In this document: positions 16,424 to 26,138 of the stretch, piece after piece
Layout of the letters: each line of letters opens with the position of its first letter
Numbering within the stretch: position 1 is the first letter of the stretch
From: JBGQBN01 sp041494805
Lineage (GTDB): Bacteria; Acidobacteriota; Terriglobia; Terriglobales; Acidobacteriaceae
DNA: 42,082 bases
Direction: 5' to 3'
Assembly (NCBI GenBank): GCA_041494805.1
Contig: JBGQBN010000036.1
Coordinates: 1-42,082 of the forward strand
Program-made: the position numbers and the translations under genes
Notes under the pieces: generated by a model
Database searches by the model: none
What the model saw: only the letters and a program-made list of their open reading frames with translations
Told to the model about the DNA's origin: nothing

Positions 16424-17839
16424 ATGCCTGAAATCATCTTCCTGTCAGCCGTTGCCACGGCGGAGCAAATCCGTAAGAAAAAGCTATCGCCGGTCGAACT
16501 GGTGGAAGCACACCTGTCCCGAATCGAGGAGCTGAATCCGAAGCTGAATGCTTTCGTGGAGGTGGATGCCGAAGGCGCTCGGCGTCAGGCTCGGGCTGCT
16601 GAGAAGGCCGTCGCCGGCAACCAACCCTTGGGACCACTCCACGGTGTTCCGTTGAGCATCAAGAGTTCGATTGCTGTGGCCGGACTGCGCTGCGAAGCGG
16701 GCACCAGGCTGCGAGCGGGTTACGTGGCCGGGGAGGATGCTCCGCTGGTGGCTCGTTTGCGTGCCGCCGGGGCGATTATCCTGGGTGTCACCAACACCCC
16801 GGAACTGCTCATGGCCTGGGAGACCGATAACCTTCTCTACGGTCGCACCAACAATCCCTGGGACCTCTCACGCACACCCGGAGGGTCGAGTGGTGGAGAA
16901 GCGGCAGCGATCGCTTCCGGATGTTCGGCGGGAGGAGTAGGCAGCGACGGCGGCGGCTCGATTCGCGTGCCTGCGCACTTCAGCGGGATCTGCGGGCTTA
17001 AACCTACTCCCGGCCGCATCCCCGCCACAGGACACTTTCCAAACTCGGTCGGTCCGTTCGCCATGCTCGGTGTCGTCGGACCGATGGCTCGCACCGTGGC
17101 CGATCTCAAGCTCTTGTTCGAAGTCATGCAGGGGCCCGACGATGGCGATCCCTCGGCAGCGCCCGTCCCGATGCGCTGGCCGGGCAAGGACGATCTCAAG
17201 AATCTGCGTATCGGTTATTTCGAAGATGACGGCCGCACCCCCGTCACTCTTGAAACGCGCGCAGCGGTGCGAAGCGCCGCCGAGGCGCTGCAGCGCGCCG
17301 GATTTCGAGTGGAGCCCTTCCGTCCTGAGGGACTCGATCTCGCCCGCCAACTATGGTGGAAATTCTTCGGAATCGCGGGCGGAATGCTGCTTGGTTCCAT
17401 GACCCGAGGACACGAGGCCGACCTCAGCCCGATTCTTAGGGAGTTCTCCGGTTGGGTCGCCGCCGAACCCGCGCATACTGGCCAGACGCTGCTCGATACC
17501 TGGATCGCGCGGGACGTGGTGCGTATGGAAGTCTTCACCCAGATGCGAAAGTATCCCGTCCTGTTATGCCCGGTAGCCTCCGTTCCCGCTTTCCGGCACG
17601 GGGAGCGCAGTTGGAAGATTGACGGAAGGACCGTGAACTATCTTGATGCCTTCAGTTACACGGAGTGGTTTAACCTGCTGGGCACACCCGCGGTGGTGGT
17701 ACCGAGCGGTCATTCAGCGGAAGGTCTGCCTATCGGCGTGCAAATTGTGGGGCGTCCGTGGGAAGAAGAATTGGTGCTGGCGGTCGCGGCTGAGTTGGAA
17801 GGGCAGCATGGTGAATGGCAAGCGCCGCCAATGAATTAG
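16424..17839 (+). CDS. Amidase (amidase-signature family)
   Basis: A 471-residue amidase-signature enzyme hydrolysing a carboxamide. The Ser-cisSer-Lys triad is visible: Lys80 in PLSIKSSI, the cis-Ser in GGSSGGEAAA (155-156), and the nucleophile Ser179 in SDGGGSIRVPA. Length and order are standard for stand-alone amidases related to GatA. No GatB or GatC gene is near, so a tRNA amidotransferase role is unlikely and the substrate is unknown. GGTGAG lies upstream of the ATG. The cytochrome operon begins 184 bases downstream on the same strand. Confidence 0.9.
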   Translation: MPEIIFLSAVATAEQIRKKKLSPVELVEAHLSRIEELNPKLNAFVEVDAEGARRQARAAEKAVAGNQPLGPLHGVPLSIKSSIAVAGLRCEAGTRLRAGYVAGEDAPLVARLRAAGAIILGVTNTPELLMAWETDNLLYGRTNNPWDLSRTPGGSSGGEAAAIASGCSAGGVGSDGGGSIRVPAHFSGICGLKPTPGRIPATGHFPNSVGPFAMLGVVGPMARTVADLKLLFEVMQGPDDGDPSAAPVPMRWPGKDDLKNLRIGYFEDDGRTPVTLETRAAVRSAAEALQRAGFRVEPFRPEGLDLARQLWWKFFGIAGGMLLGSMTRGHEADLSPILREFSGWVAAEPAHTGQTLLDTWIARDVVRMEVFTQMRKYPVLLCPVASVPAFRHGERSWKIDGRTVNYLDAFSYTEWFNLLGTPAVVVPSGHSAEGLPIGVQIVGRPWEEELVLAVAAELEGQHGEWQAPPMN

Positions 17840-18023
17840 AGTCCGCAGGTCCATCTCTCGCGCTCCACGCCGCATCTCACGGGGCAGAGTCCTTGGGGCA
17901 GGGAAGCTGGGACTATCGAACCGGCGCGAGGGCTCTTATACTATTCCGCACGACTTCCTCGAGGGATAGTCTGTTGTGCCACATTCCCCGCAGCCGGACT
18001 GTGGCCTGGCCGAGGTATCATTG

Positions 18024-20864
18024 ATGTCAGAAATGTCTGCAGGTCCCGCCCACCACCGCGCACTTTCAGGGCTCGTCATTTTCCTGTGCGCTTCGGCGGC
18101 CTATCTCTATGCGTTTCCGCAGCCGAACGTTTTCTACGCTGGCGTGGTTCTGCTGCACGCATTGGCAGGAGTGGCGGCGTCTGTTCGGCTGCTTGCGTTT
18201 CTTTACCGCATTCCGCGGATGGGGAGCGTTTCGTCGCGGGTGGGCTGGATACTGGTTGCCGCCGGCGCAGTGCTCGGACTGGTCCTGATCAAGACTGGCA
18301 CGCCGCGCGCAGAGTGGAACTGGCTATACGTCCACATGGTTGTGTCTCTGGCCGGTGTCGGTTTCCTGGTTGCTGCGTGGGCAGGGAAGCGCGGCTGGTG
18401 GGCGTCTGGCGCCGGCCCGGCGCTGGTTCGCACTGCGATCTGCTTGATGGTTCTGGCGGGACTCGCCGTCGGCGCCCGCTATGTGCGTGAGGCGCGCTGG
18501 CAGACTCGTGCGTTGATCGAGAATCCTTCGACCCCGCCGGCAAGCATGGACGGCGAGGGCGACGGCCCGCAGGGGCCTTTCTTTCCCAGTTCCGCCCAGA
18601 TCTATGGTGGCCAGAAAATTCCCAGCAAGTATTTTATGGAGTCCGAATCCTGTAAGCGCTGCCACCAGGACATCTACGATCAGTGGTTCAGCTCGGCGCA
18701 CCATTTCTCGTCATTCAATAATCAGTGGTACCGCAAGAGCGTCGAATACATGCAGGACACGGTTGGAACCAAGCCCTCCAAGTGGTGCGGAGGCTGCCAC
18801 GACCCCGCAGTCCTGTACAGCGGGCTGATGGACACGCCCATCAAGGAGATCGTGCATCGTCCCGAGTCACAGGCCGGGCTGGGCTGCATGATGTGCCACT
18901 CCATCGCCAGGGTGAAGAGCTCCATGGGCCAGGGCGACTTCTATCTGGAGTATCCCAAGCTGCACGAACTGGCGGCCACGCAGAATCCGATCGTGCGCAC
19001 GGTCCACGATTTCCTGGTGAAGCTGAATCCCGAACCCCACCGGCGCGTGTTTCTGAAGCCTTTCATGCGCGAGCAAACGGCCGAGTTCTGTTCCAGTTGT
19101 CACAAGGTGCATCTCGATGTGCCGGTGAATCACTATCGCTGGATTCGTGGCTTCAATGAATACGATAGCTGGCAGGCCAGCGGGGTGTCGGGGCAGGGCG
19201 CGCGGTCGTTCTACTATCCGCCGAAGCCGGCGCAGTGTGCTGACTGCCACATGCCGGCCACGCCATCGAAAGACTTCGGCAACATCGAGGGGATGGTGCA
19301 CTCGCACCGCTTCCCGGCGGCTAATACGGCTTTGCCAACTGCCAATGAAGATGCCAAACAGCTCAAAATCACTGAGGATTTCCTGAAAGACAAGATCGTG
19401 AGCGTGGACATTTTCGCGCTTTCGCCCGCGCAGGCCGAGTTGAAGGCGGGTGCCGCCAGCCAATCGGAGTTGTCCACCACGTTCGCGGTCGGTGAGGAGG
19501 CGGAAACGAAAATCACGCCTGCCGTGGAAGCCGAGGCGGTTCCGGTGACTGCTCCTCTCAGCCGCGTGCAGCCCGTGGTCCGCCGGGGTGACACGGTGCG
19601 CGTGGATGTGGTGGTTCGCACCAAGAAAGTCGGACACTTTTTCCCCGGCGGAACCGTGGATGCTTTCGACACGTGGCTCGAACTGAAAGGCACCGACGAC
19701 AAGGGTCAGACTGTGTTCTGGAGCGGCATGGTGGAAGACAACGGCAAGGGCCCGGTGGAGAAGGGCGCACATTTCTATCGTTCGCTGCAAGTGGACGCGC
19801 ACGGCAATCGCATCAACAAACGCAATGCCTGGGCCACCCGCGCCGTGGTCTACGTGCGGCTGATCCCGCCCGGGGCCGCGGATACGGTGCACTATCGCCT
19901 GCATATCCCGGAGAACGCTTCAAGCAAGATCACGTTGCACGCGCGCCTGTGCTATCGCAAGTTCGCATGGTGGAACACGCAATTTTCTTTTGCTGGTGTT
20001 CCCGAGCTCAAACAGACTGGGTCGGAAGTCACGCCGGACTACGATGATAGAAAATTCGCCTTTAGGGCAGCGCTGAATGGCGTTTCGGCGAAGCGCGAAC
20101 AGATTCCCGATCTTCCGATCGTGGCCGTGGCGGAAGACGCAGTCACACTGAATGTTGCGGCTCACGGCTCACCCGCACCCCAGCCCAAGGAGGTTCTGCA
20201 GCCGGACGACTGGCAGCGCTGGAACGACTACGGGATCGGTCTTTTGCTGCAGGGCGATCTGAAAGCCGCGCAGGCGGCGTTTCAGAAGGTGACTGAGATT
20301 GATCCCAAAAATCCGGATGGCTGGGTGAACATCGGCCGAGCCGCCGTGCAAGAGGGCGACATGGATCGCGCCCGCACCGTATTGGAGAAAGCCTTGGCGT
20401 TGAGTCCGAACCTGGCTCGGGCGCACTTTTTCTATGCGAAGGTTCTGCGCAGCGATGGTGACTACGATGGCGCAGCCGACCACTTGCGTAAGGTTATGGT
20501 TCAGTATCCGCGTGACCGCGTAGCATTAAACGATCTGGGTCACATCTTGTTTTTGCAGCGCCGGTATGCAGATGCGGTAAAGGTGTTGGACTCCGTCCTG
20601 ACGGTTGATCCCGAAGATCTGCAAGCGCACTACAACCTGATGCTGTGCTACACCGGTCTGGGGGATGAGAAGCAGGCGCACGAGCACGAGGTTCGCTATC
20701 TACGTTTTAAGGCTGACGAGGCTTCGCAGGCGATCACCGGCCCCTACCGCCAGCTCAATCCCGAGGACAACAACGAACGGCAAGCTATTCACGAGCATGT
20801 GTCTGTGCCGTTCCCGAAGATAGATGCGAATCGGGTAGGGACCGCTGCCGGGGCCGCGAAATAA
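18024..20864 (+). CDS. Membrane-anchored pentahaem cytochrome c with C-terminal TPRs
   Basis: A 946-residue protein. Five membrane helices occupy about residues 14-150, followed by an exported region with five CxxCH haem c sites (Cys210, 255, 288, 356 and 405), spaced as in cytochrome c554-like multihaem proteins. A beta-rich region follows (about 430-700), then about five TPRs (727-890). His45 in helix 2 and His104 in helix 4 could ligate a membrane haem b (inference). ATG 18024 is chosen over GTG 17976 because GAGGT stands about seven bases upstream. The stop overlaps the next start by one base, so the operon is tight. Substrate unknown; it probably passes electrons between the membrane and an outside partner. 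Confidence 0.85.
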   Translation: MSEMSAGPAHHRALSGLVIFLCASAAYLYAFPQPNVFYAGVVLLHALAGVAASVRLLAFLYRIPRMGSVSSRVGWILVAAGAVLGLVLIKTGTPRAEWNWLYVHMVVSLAGVGFLVAAWAGKRGWWASGAGPALVRTAICLMVLAGLAVGARYVREARWQTRALIENPSTPPASMDGEGDGPQGPFFPSSAQIYGGQKIPSKYFMESESCKRCHQDIYDQWFSSAHHFSSFNNQWYRKSVEYMQDTVGTKPSKWCGGCHDPAVLYSGLMDTPIKEIVHRPESQAGLGCMMCHSIARVKSSMGQGDFYLEYPKLHELAATQNPIVRTVHDFLVKLNPEPHRRVFLKPFMREQTAEFCSSCHKVHLDVPVNHYRWIRGFNEYDSWQASGVSGQGARSFYYPPKPAQCADCHMPATPSKDFGNIEGMVHSHRFPAANTALPTANEDAKQLKITEDFLKDKIVSVDIFALSPAQAELKAGAASQSELSTTFAVGEEAETKITPAVEAEAVPVTAPLSRVQPVVRRGDTVRVDVVVRTKKVGHFFPGGTVDAFDTWLELKGTDDKGQTVFWSGMVEDNGKGPVEKGAHFYRSLQVDAHGNRINKRNAWATRAVVYVRLIPPGAADTVHYRLHIPENASSKITLHARLCYRKFAWWNTQFSFAGVPELKQTGSEVTPDYDDRKFAFRAALNGVSAKREQIPDLPIVAVAEDAVTLNVAAHGSPAPQPKEVLQPDDWQRWNDYGIGLLLQGDLKAAQAAFQKVTEIDPKNPDGWVNIGRAAVQEGDMDRARTVLEKALALSPNLARAHFFYAKVLRSDGDYDGAADHLRKVMVQYPRDRVALNDLGHILFLQRRYADAVKVLDSVLTVDPEDLQAHYNLMLCYTGLGDEKQAHEHEVRYLRFKADEASQAITGPYRQLNPEDNNERQAIHEHVSVPFPKIDANRVGTAAGAAK

Positions 20865-22549
20865 TGGGCCGGCTCTCCTTATTCCTCTTCTTGCTTGTAG
20901 CGTCGGCTCCGGTGCTGGCACAGCACATCCAATTTCGTGACATCAGTGCACAGGCCGGCATCCAGTTCAAGCACAACAACAGCGCCTTCGGGAAAAAATA
21001 TCTTCCGGAAACCATGGGCCCAGGCTGTGCCTTCATTGATTACGACGGCGACGGCTGGCCCGACATCCTGCTGGTGAATGGCGAAGACTGGCCCGGCCAT
21101 AAACGCGCCGTTTCCACGCTCAGGCTCTATCGCAACAACCACGACGGCACCTTCACCGATACCACGCGCAAGGCAGGCCTGGCGGTCTCTATGTTCGGAT
21201 TGGGCGTTGCGGTCGGCGATTACGACAACGATGGCTACGACGATCTCTTCCTCAGCGCGCTCGGCCAAAGCCATCTCTTCCGCAACAATGGCAACGGAAC
21301 CTTTACCGATGTCACCAAGCTCGCGGGTTTGTGGGGTCCGAATGAATTCTCCACCAGCGCCGCGTGGGTGGATTACGACCGTGACGGAAAACTCGACCTA
21401 GTGGTCGCGAATTACGTGCAGTGGTCAATCCAAGGCGACCTCTATTGCACGCTGGACGGGGCGCACAAGTCTTATTGCACTCCTGAATCGTATAAAGGAG
21501 CGTCGGCCCGGCTGTGGCACAACCTGGGCGATGGCAAATTCGAGGATGCCGCGCAGAAAGCGAGTTTCTACGACTCAACATCCAAAGGCCTGGGCGTCGC
21601 CATCCTCGATTACAACGGCGACGGCTGGCCCGATATCCTGCTGGCCAACGACACTCAGCCCAACAAGCTCTATCTGAACAAGCGAGATGGCACATTCGAA
21701 GAAAAAGGCGTTTCCGCCGGAATCGCTTTCAGCGAAGACGGTGTGGCCCGCGCCGGCATGGGCGTGGACGCTGCCGACTACGATCGCTCCGGACATCCCA
21801 GCATCATCATCACCAACTTCGCTAACCAGATGCTCTCGCTCTACCACAACGAAGGCAACGGCCTGTTTGTGGACGAAGCGCCGCGCTCGGAAGTGGGGCG
21901 CGCCACTTTGGTCACGCTGGGCTTCGGCTGCTTCTTCTTTGATTACGACAATGACGGCTGGCCCGACATTTTCGTGGCCGATGGACACATCGAGAACGAA
22001 ATCGAGCGTGTGCAGAAGCGTGTGACCTATGCCGAGCCGCCGCATCTGTTCCGCAATCTCCGCGGCGGCAAGTTCCAGGAAGTCACGCAGTCGCTGGGTA
22101 GCGGCTTCGCCAGTCCGAAAGTAGCGCGTGGAGCCGCCTATGCTGACATTGATAACGACGGATCGCTTGACGTGCTGGTGACTACCAACGGTGGCCGGGT
22201 CTGGCTCTTTCACAATGAAGGCGGAAGCAATCACAGCCTGCGTGTGAAACTGCAGGGGACGAAATCCAATCGTGACGGCATTGGAGCTGTAGTCCGCGTG
22301 ACATCCGGCAAGGACAAGGACACAGACCAGCAATGGCAGATGCTGCGCAGCGGCTCCAGTTATCTGTCGCAAAGCGAACTGGCGCTGAGTTTCGGTCTGG
22401 GCGGCCAGACTAAAGCGGATTCTGTAGAAGTTCAGTGGCCCAGCGGGCAGGTGGACAAGCTGTCCAACATCTCCGGCGACCAGACTGTTACCATCCAGGA
22501 AGGGAAGGGCGTAATCGCGACTAAGGCGTATGGGAAGACCTGGAGATGA
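20864..22549 (+). CDS. Secreted CRTAC1/ASPIC-UnbV beta-propeller protein
   Basis: A 561-residue protein with a signal peptide (about residues 1-19, SAPVLAQ). Seven FG-GAP-type calcium loops follow (DYDGDGWPDILL, DYDNDGYDDLFL and others; one is degenerate, DYDRSGHPSIII), giving a seven-bladed propeller. The C-terminus is an ASPIC/UnbV domain (GSNHSLRVKLQGTKSNRDGI, then VEVQWPSGQVDKL). The family is common in Acidobacteriota and Planctomycetes, with no established activity. Its ATG overlaps the cytochrome stop (TAATG), so it is co-translated and probably works outside the membrane with that cytochrome. Confidence 0.88.
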   Translation: MGRLSLFLFLLVASAPVLAQHIQFRDISAQAGIQFKHNNSAFGKKYLPETMGPGCAFIDYDGDGWPDILLVNGEDWPGHKRAVSTLRLYRNNHDGTFTDTTRKAGLAVSMFGLGVAVGDYDNDGYDDLFLSALGQSHLFRNNGNGTFTDVTKLAGLWGPNEFSTSAAWVDYDRDGKLDLVVANYVQWSIQGDLYCTLDGAHKSYCTPESYKGASARLWHNLGDGKFEDAAQKASFYDSTSKGLGVAILDYNGDGWPDILLANDTQPNKLYLNKRDGTFEEKGVSAGIAFSEDGVARAGMGVDAADYDRSGHPSIIITNFANQMLSLYHNEGNGLFVDEAPRSEVGRATLVTLGFGCFFFDYDNDGWPDIFVADGHIENEIERVQKRVTYAEPPHLFRNLRGGKFQEVTQSLGSGFASPKVARGAAYADIDNDGSLDVLVTTNGGRVWLFHNEGGSNHSLRVKLQGTKSNRDGIGAVVRVTSGKDKDTDQQWQMLRSGSSYLSQSELALSFGLGGQTKADSVEVQWPSGQVDKLSNISGDQTVTIQEGKGVIATKAYGKTWR

Positions 22550-22575
22550 CAGATCAAAATTAACTGCTTCTGCGC

Positions 22576-25500
22576 ATGAAACAACGAATCAGCATTTTCC
22601 TAGCTGGCATTATTCTGGCAGCGATTGGCCTTTGTGGCATCGCTGCGCAGAACGCTGCACCATCTGATCCCGCCGCTGAAGCCGCTCGCCTGAACAATTT
22701 GGGCGCGGCCTACATGAACCAGCAACTCTTCGAGAAGGCTCTCAAAGCTTTTCAAGGCGCTGCCGTGCTCGATCCCAAGTTGCAGATCGCCCGCCTGAAT
22801 CAGGGCGTCGCATTGCTCAACCTGGGGCGAGTAGATGCGGCCAAGACCCTGCTGGAGGGAGCGGTCAAGCGTGATCCCAATGATCCCCACGCGTGGTACA
22901 ACCTGGGTCTGCTGTACAAGAATTCTGACAGCCCGCAGGCGTCGGTGGACGCCTTCCGGCGCGTCACGGAGATCGACTCGAACGATGCCGAGACCTGGTA
23001 TTTCCTGGGAGCGACGTGCTCACAGCTCAAGCAATTTTCGCGGGCGATCGATGCCTTCCAGCGCGCGCTGAGCGTGAATCCGCTGCACGCCTCGGCTGAG
23101 TTCGGGCTGTCGCGCGCGCTGCAACAGTCGGGAGATATGGCCCATGCGCGGGAGCATTTGCAGCGCTTCCAGTACATCACTCAGAACAAGCTGGGTTCGC
23201 CGGTCAGCCTGGCGTATGGCGAGCAAGGAAAATATTCACTGGCGGAAGAATCACCGGCGGCTGTAGAGAGAGTGCCAGCGGCGATTCCTGTGCATTTCGT
23301 CCCGGTCACAGAGCAAGCGGGATTGCCCACGAAGCTGTGGCCTGGAAGTGGTGGCAATCCGGGGTTGTCTATGGAGCCGGGCGCTTGCTTCCTCGACTAC
23401 GATGGCGATGGCCGTCTCGATATCTTTCTGCCCTTTACCGTCGAAAACCACGTAGCTCTCTATCACAATCTTGGCCAAGGAAAATTTGAGGAAGTAACTC
23501 GTGAAGCCGGGCTCGATCCACAACTACTCGGCATTAGCTGCGCTGCCGGTGACTACGATAATGATGGCGCCACCGATCTTTTCATCAATGCCGGTGGGCG
23601 AGTGCTCCTGTTCCACAACGGAAAGAACGGCACCTTCAAGGATGCGACGGCAGCTGCCGGAATCAAAGACGACCATTCCGCTCTCGGCATGACGCTGGTC
23701 GATTACGACCACGATGGAGATATCGATTTGTATGTCACGCGTCTGGCGAACCAGCCCGCCCGGGATGGTACGAAGCCAAGCCCGCTGAATTATTCCGAGC
23801 CCCATTTTCCTAATGTCATATGGCGGAATAACGGCAATGGGACCTTCACCGATGTCACCGAATCGATTGGTCTGGCAGGAACCTCACCAAGCGTTGGCGC
23901 TGTCGGCACCGACTACAACAACGACCGTGCAGTCGACATAGTCGTGACGGGCTGGCAGGAAGCTCCGGCGATTTACGAGAATCCACGGGAAGGAAAATTT
24001 CTCTTACGTCAGCCGTGGTCTGCGCCGGGGCCGCCGAACACCATGGGCGTTGCCGTCCTCGACTTCAATCACGATGGCTGGATGGACCTCGCTTTTACTC
24101 ACTGGAACGCACCCGGCCTCACACTGTGGCGGAACCAGGAAGGGAAGAGTTTTGAGCCAGTGGCGCTGGCGGCCACCAACTGGGTCCGCGGCTGGGGCGT
24201 GGCTGCGTTCGATTACGACAATGACGGCTGGGTTGACCTCGTCGCCGCAGGCGAAACCGCCAATGGGAAAGGCGAAGTACGCCTGTTCCGTAATCTCGGC
24301 CCCAACGGTTTCAAAGATGTCACCGCCGATGTCGGCCTCGACAAGATCACCCTGGAAGATCCTCGCGCCGTCATCACCGGCGACTACGATAACGATGGCG
24401 CCACTGACTTGCTCATCACCCAGAATCACGGTCCCGCCGCCCTACTGCGCAACGAGGGCGGCAACAAAAACAATTGGTTGCGCCTCACGCTCAAGGGCCT
24501 CGCCGACAACAAGAGTGCGATCGGCACGAAAGTCGAGGTCTTTGCCGGCGGGAATCGTCAGAAATTCGAGATCGCGGGTTCGTCCGGCTATTTGGGACAG
24601 AACTCCACAGTGCTTACCGTCGGGCTCGGCCAGGCCAAGGAAGCCGATATCGTGCGCATGCTCTGGCCCGGGGGAGTTCTGCAGGACGAAGTCGAGGTCG
24701 CAAGCAATAAAGAACAGAGCTACACGGAGATGGACCGCCGTGGTAGTTCGTGTCCGACGCTCTTTGTCTGGGACGGCACGCACTATCAACTCGTCGGCGA
24801 CATGCTGGGCGCGGGCGTGGTCGGTCACTGGGTGGGGCCGGACCAGCGCGACATTCCACGGCCCACGGAATACATCAAGGTAGACCGCAACGCCGTGCGC
24901 GAGAAAGACGGCAAGCTCAGCTTCCGCTTCATGGAACCGCTGGAAGAAGTTGTTTACCTCGATCAGGTGAAACTGCTGGCCGTGGATCATCCCGGCGATC
25001 TCGACGTCTTCCCGAACGAGTATTTCGCCAGCAACCCGCCGTATCCGCCGTTCAAAGTCGTGTTCAGTCGTGCCGCCCGCCCGCCCGCGGGCGCCTGGGA
25101 CGAGCATGGGCACAACGTTTTACCGGGCCTGCTGGCGCATCGCTACTTTGGCGACTTCGAGGTGCAGCAATTCCACGGCTTCGCAAAAACGCACAGTCTC
25201 GAATTTGATTTGGGCGAACCTTACCGTGGCAGTCCGCTCTGGCTTCTGATGCACGGTGAGATTGAATACTTCACCGCGACCAGCATGTTTGCCGCATACC
25301 AAGCCGGAGTCGAAGCGGTCGCGCCGTATGTGGAAGCGCAAGGGGCCACTGGGAAATGGGTCCGCGTGGTGGACGACCTGGGTTTCCCCGCGGGCGGCGC
25401 CCGCACCATGACGGCTGACCTGACGGGCAAGCTGCCGCAAGGCACGCAGCGTATCCGCATCACGACCAACCTTGAGATTTATTGGGATAACATTCTCATA

Positions 25501-26037
25501 GACCGCAGCGCACAAGAGCAGCAGTCCCGCCTGACTGCGGTTCCGCTGGCACGCGCTGATCTGCGCTTCCACGGCTTCCCGCTGAAGATCGAAAACCAGC
25601 CGCCGGGCAACGTCTTGTACGTGTACGAGAAGGCCAGCCCCACCGGGCCCTACACGCGGCCGGCGGGCACTTACACGCGCTACGGCAACGTGCTTCCGCT
25701 GGTCACTGGATACGACGACCGGCTTGCGGTTTTCGGATCTGGTGAAGAACTGGCTCTGGACTTTGATCCTGCCAAGCTTCCCGCCCTGCCCAAAGGCTGG
25801 GTCCGGGACTACTTCTTCGTGGCCAACGGCTACGAGAAAGACATGGATTTTTACGCCGCCCAGGGGGACACCGTTGATCCTCTGCCCTTCCGGAGCATGG
25901 GCACGTACCCGTATTCGGCAGGCAAGTCTTTTCCGCTGGATGACGCGCACCTCAATTATTTCTTGCGGTACAACACGCGCCATCTGTCGGGCAACGAGTC
26001 GCAAGGATATCGTTTCGACTACCACGATCCAAGATAG
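22576..26037 (+). CDS. Large secreted TPR - CRTAC1/ASPIC protein with unassigned C-terminal domain
   Basis: A 1153-residue protein. Signal peptide at about 1-25; five or so TPRs at about 30-215; seven FG-GAP calcium loops at about 265-625 (DYDGDGRLDIFL through DYDNDGATDLLI; the fourth, DYNNDRAVDIVV, is weak); an ASPIC/UnbV domain at about 630-715; then about 430 residues starting at SCPTLFVWDGTHYQLVGDML that I cannot assign, rich in beta strands and aromatic residues. It follows the smaller CRTAC1 gene by 26 bases and belongs to the same operon. TPRs also occur in the cytochrome, so the proteins may share partners. No catalytic motif is recognised. Confidence 0.88.
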   Translation: MKQRISIFLAGIILAAIGLCGIAAQNAAPSDPAAEAARLNNLGAAYMNQQLFEKALKAFQGAAVLDPKLQIARLNQGVALLNLGRVDAAKTLLEGAVKRDPNDPHAWYNLGLLYKNSDSPQASVDAFRRVTEIDSNDAETWYFLGATCSQLKQFSRAIDAFQRALSVNPLHASAEFGLSRALQQSGDMAHAREHLQRFQYITQNKLGSPVSLAYGEQGKYSLAEESPAAVERVPAAIPVHFVPVTEQAGLPTKLWPGSGGNPGLSMEPGACFLDYDGDGRLDIFLPFTVENHVALYHNLGQGKFEEVTREAGLDPQLLGISCAAGDYDNDGATDLFINAGGRVLLFHNGKNGTFKDATAAAGIKDDHSALGMTLVDYDHDGDIDLYVTRLANQPARDGTKPSPLNYSEPHFPNVIWRNNGNGTFTDVTESIGLAGTSPSVGAVGTDYNNDRAVDIVVTGWQEAPAIYENPREGKFLLRQPWSAPGPPNTMGVAVLDFNHDGWMDLAFTHWNAPGLTLWRNQEGKSFEPVALAATNWVRGWGVAAFDYDNDGWVDLVAAGETANGKGEVRLFRNLGPNGFKDVTADVGLDKITLEDPRAVITGDYDNDGATDLLITQNHGPAALLRNEGGNKNNWLRLTLKGLADNKSAIGTKVEVFAGGNRQKFEIAGSSGYLGQNSTVLTVGLGQAKEADIVRMLWPGGVLQDEVEVASNKEQSYTEMDRRGSSCPTLFVWDGTHYQLVGDMLGAGVVGHWVGPDQRDIPRPTEYIKVDRNAVREKDGKLSFRFMEPLEEVVYLDQVKLLAVDHPGDLDVFPNEYFASNPPYPPFKVVFSRAARPPAGAWDEHGHNVLPGLLAHRYFGDFEVQQFHGFAKTHSLEFDLGEPYRGSPLWLLMHGEIEYFTATSMFAAYQAGVEAVAPYVEAQGATGKWVRVVDDLGFPAGGARTMTADLTGKLPQGTQRIRITTNLEIYWDNILIDRSAQEQQSRLTAVPLARADLRFHGFPLKIENQPPGNVLYVYEKASPTGPYTRPAGTYTRYGNVLPLVTGYDDRLAVFGSGEELALDFDPAKLPALPKGWVRDYFFVANGYEKDMDFYAAQGDTVDPLPFRSMGTYPYSAGKSFPLDDAHLNYFLRYNTRHLSGNESQGYRFDYHDPR

Positions 26038-26138
26038 AACCTATCTGGCACGGTGACCCGACTGACGAAGATTTTGCCGATAACGGCTCCGCTCCCGTAA
26101 ACTGTGGCTGGCCACAAACTCGAAAGGAAGAGACCTGC

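Noticed and set aside
18867..19904. Minus-strand open frame of 345 codons opposite the cytochrome gene
   Set aside because: It is an antisense shadow of the haem-binding coding region and lacks protein-like features.
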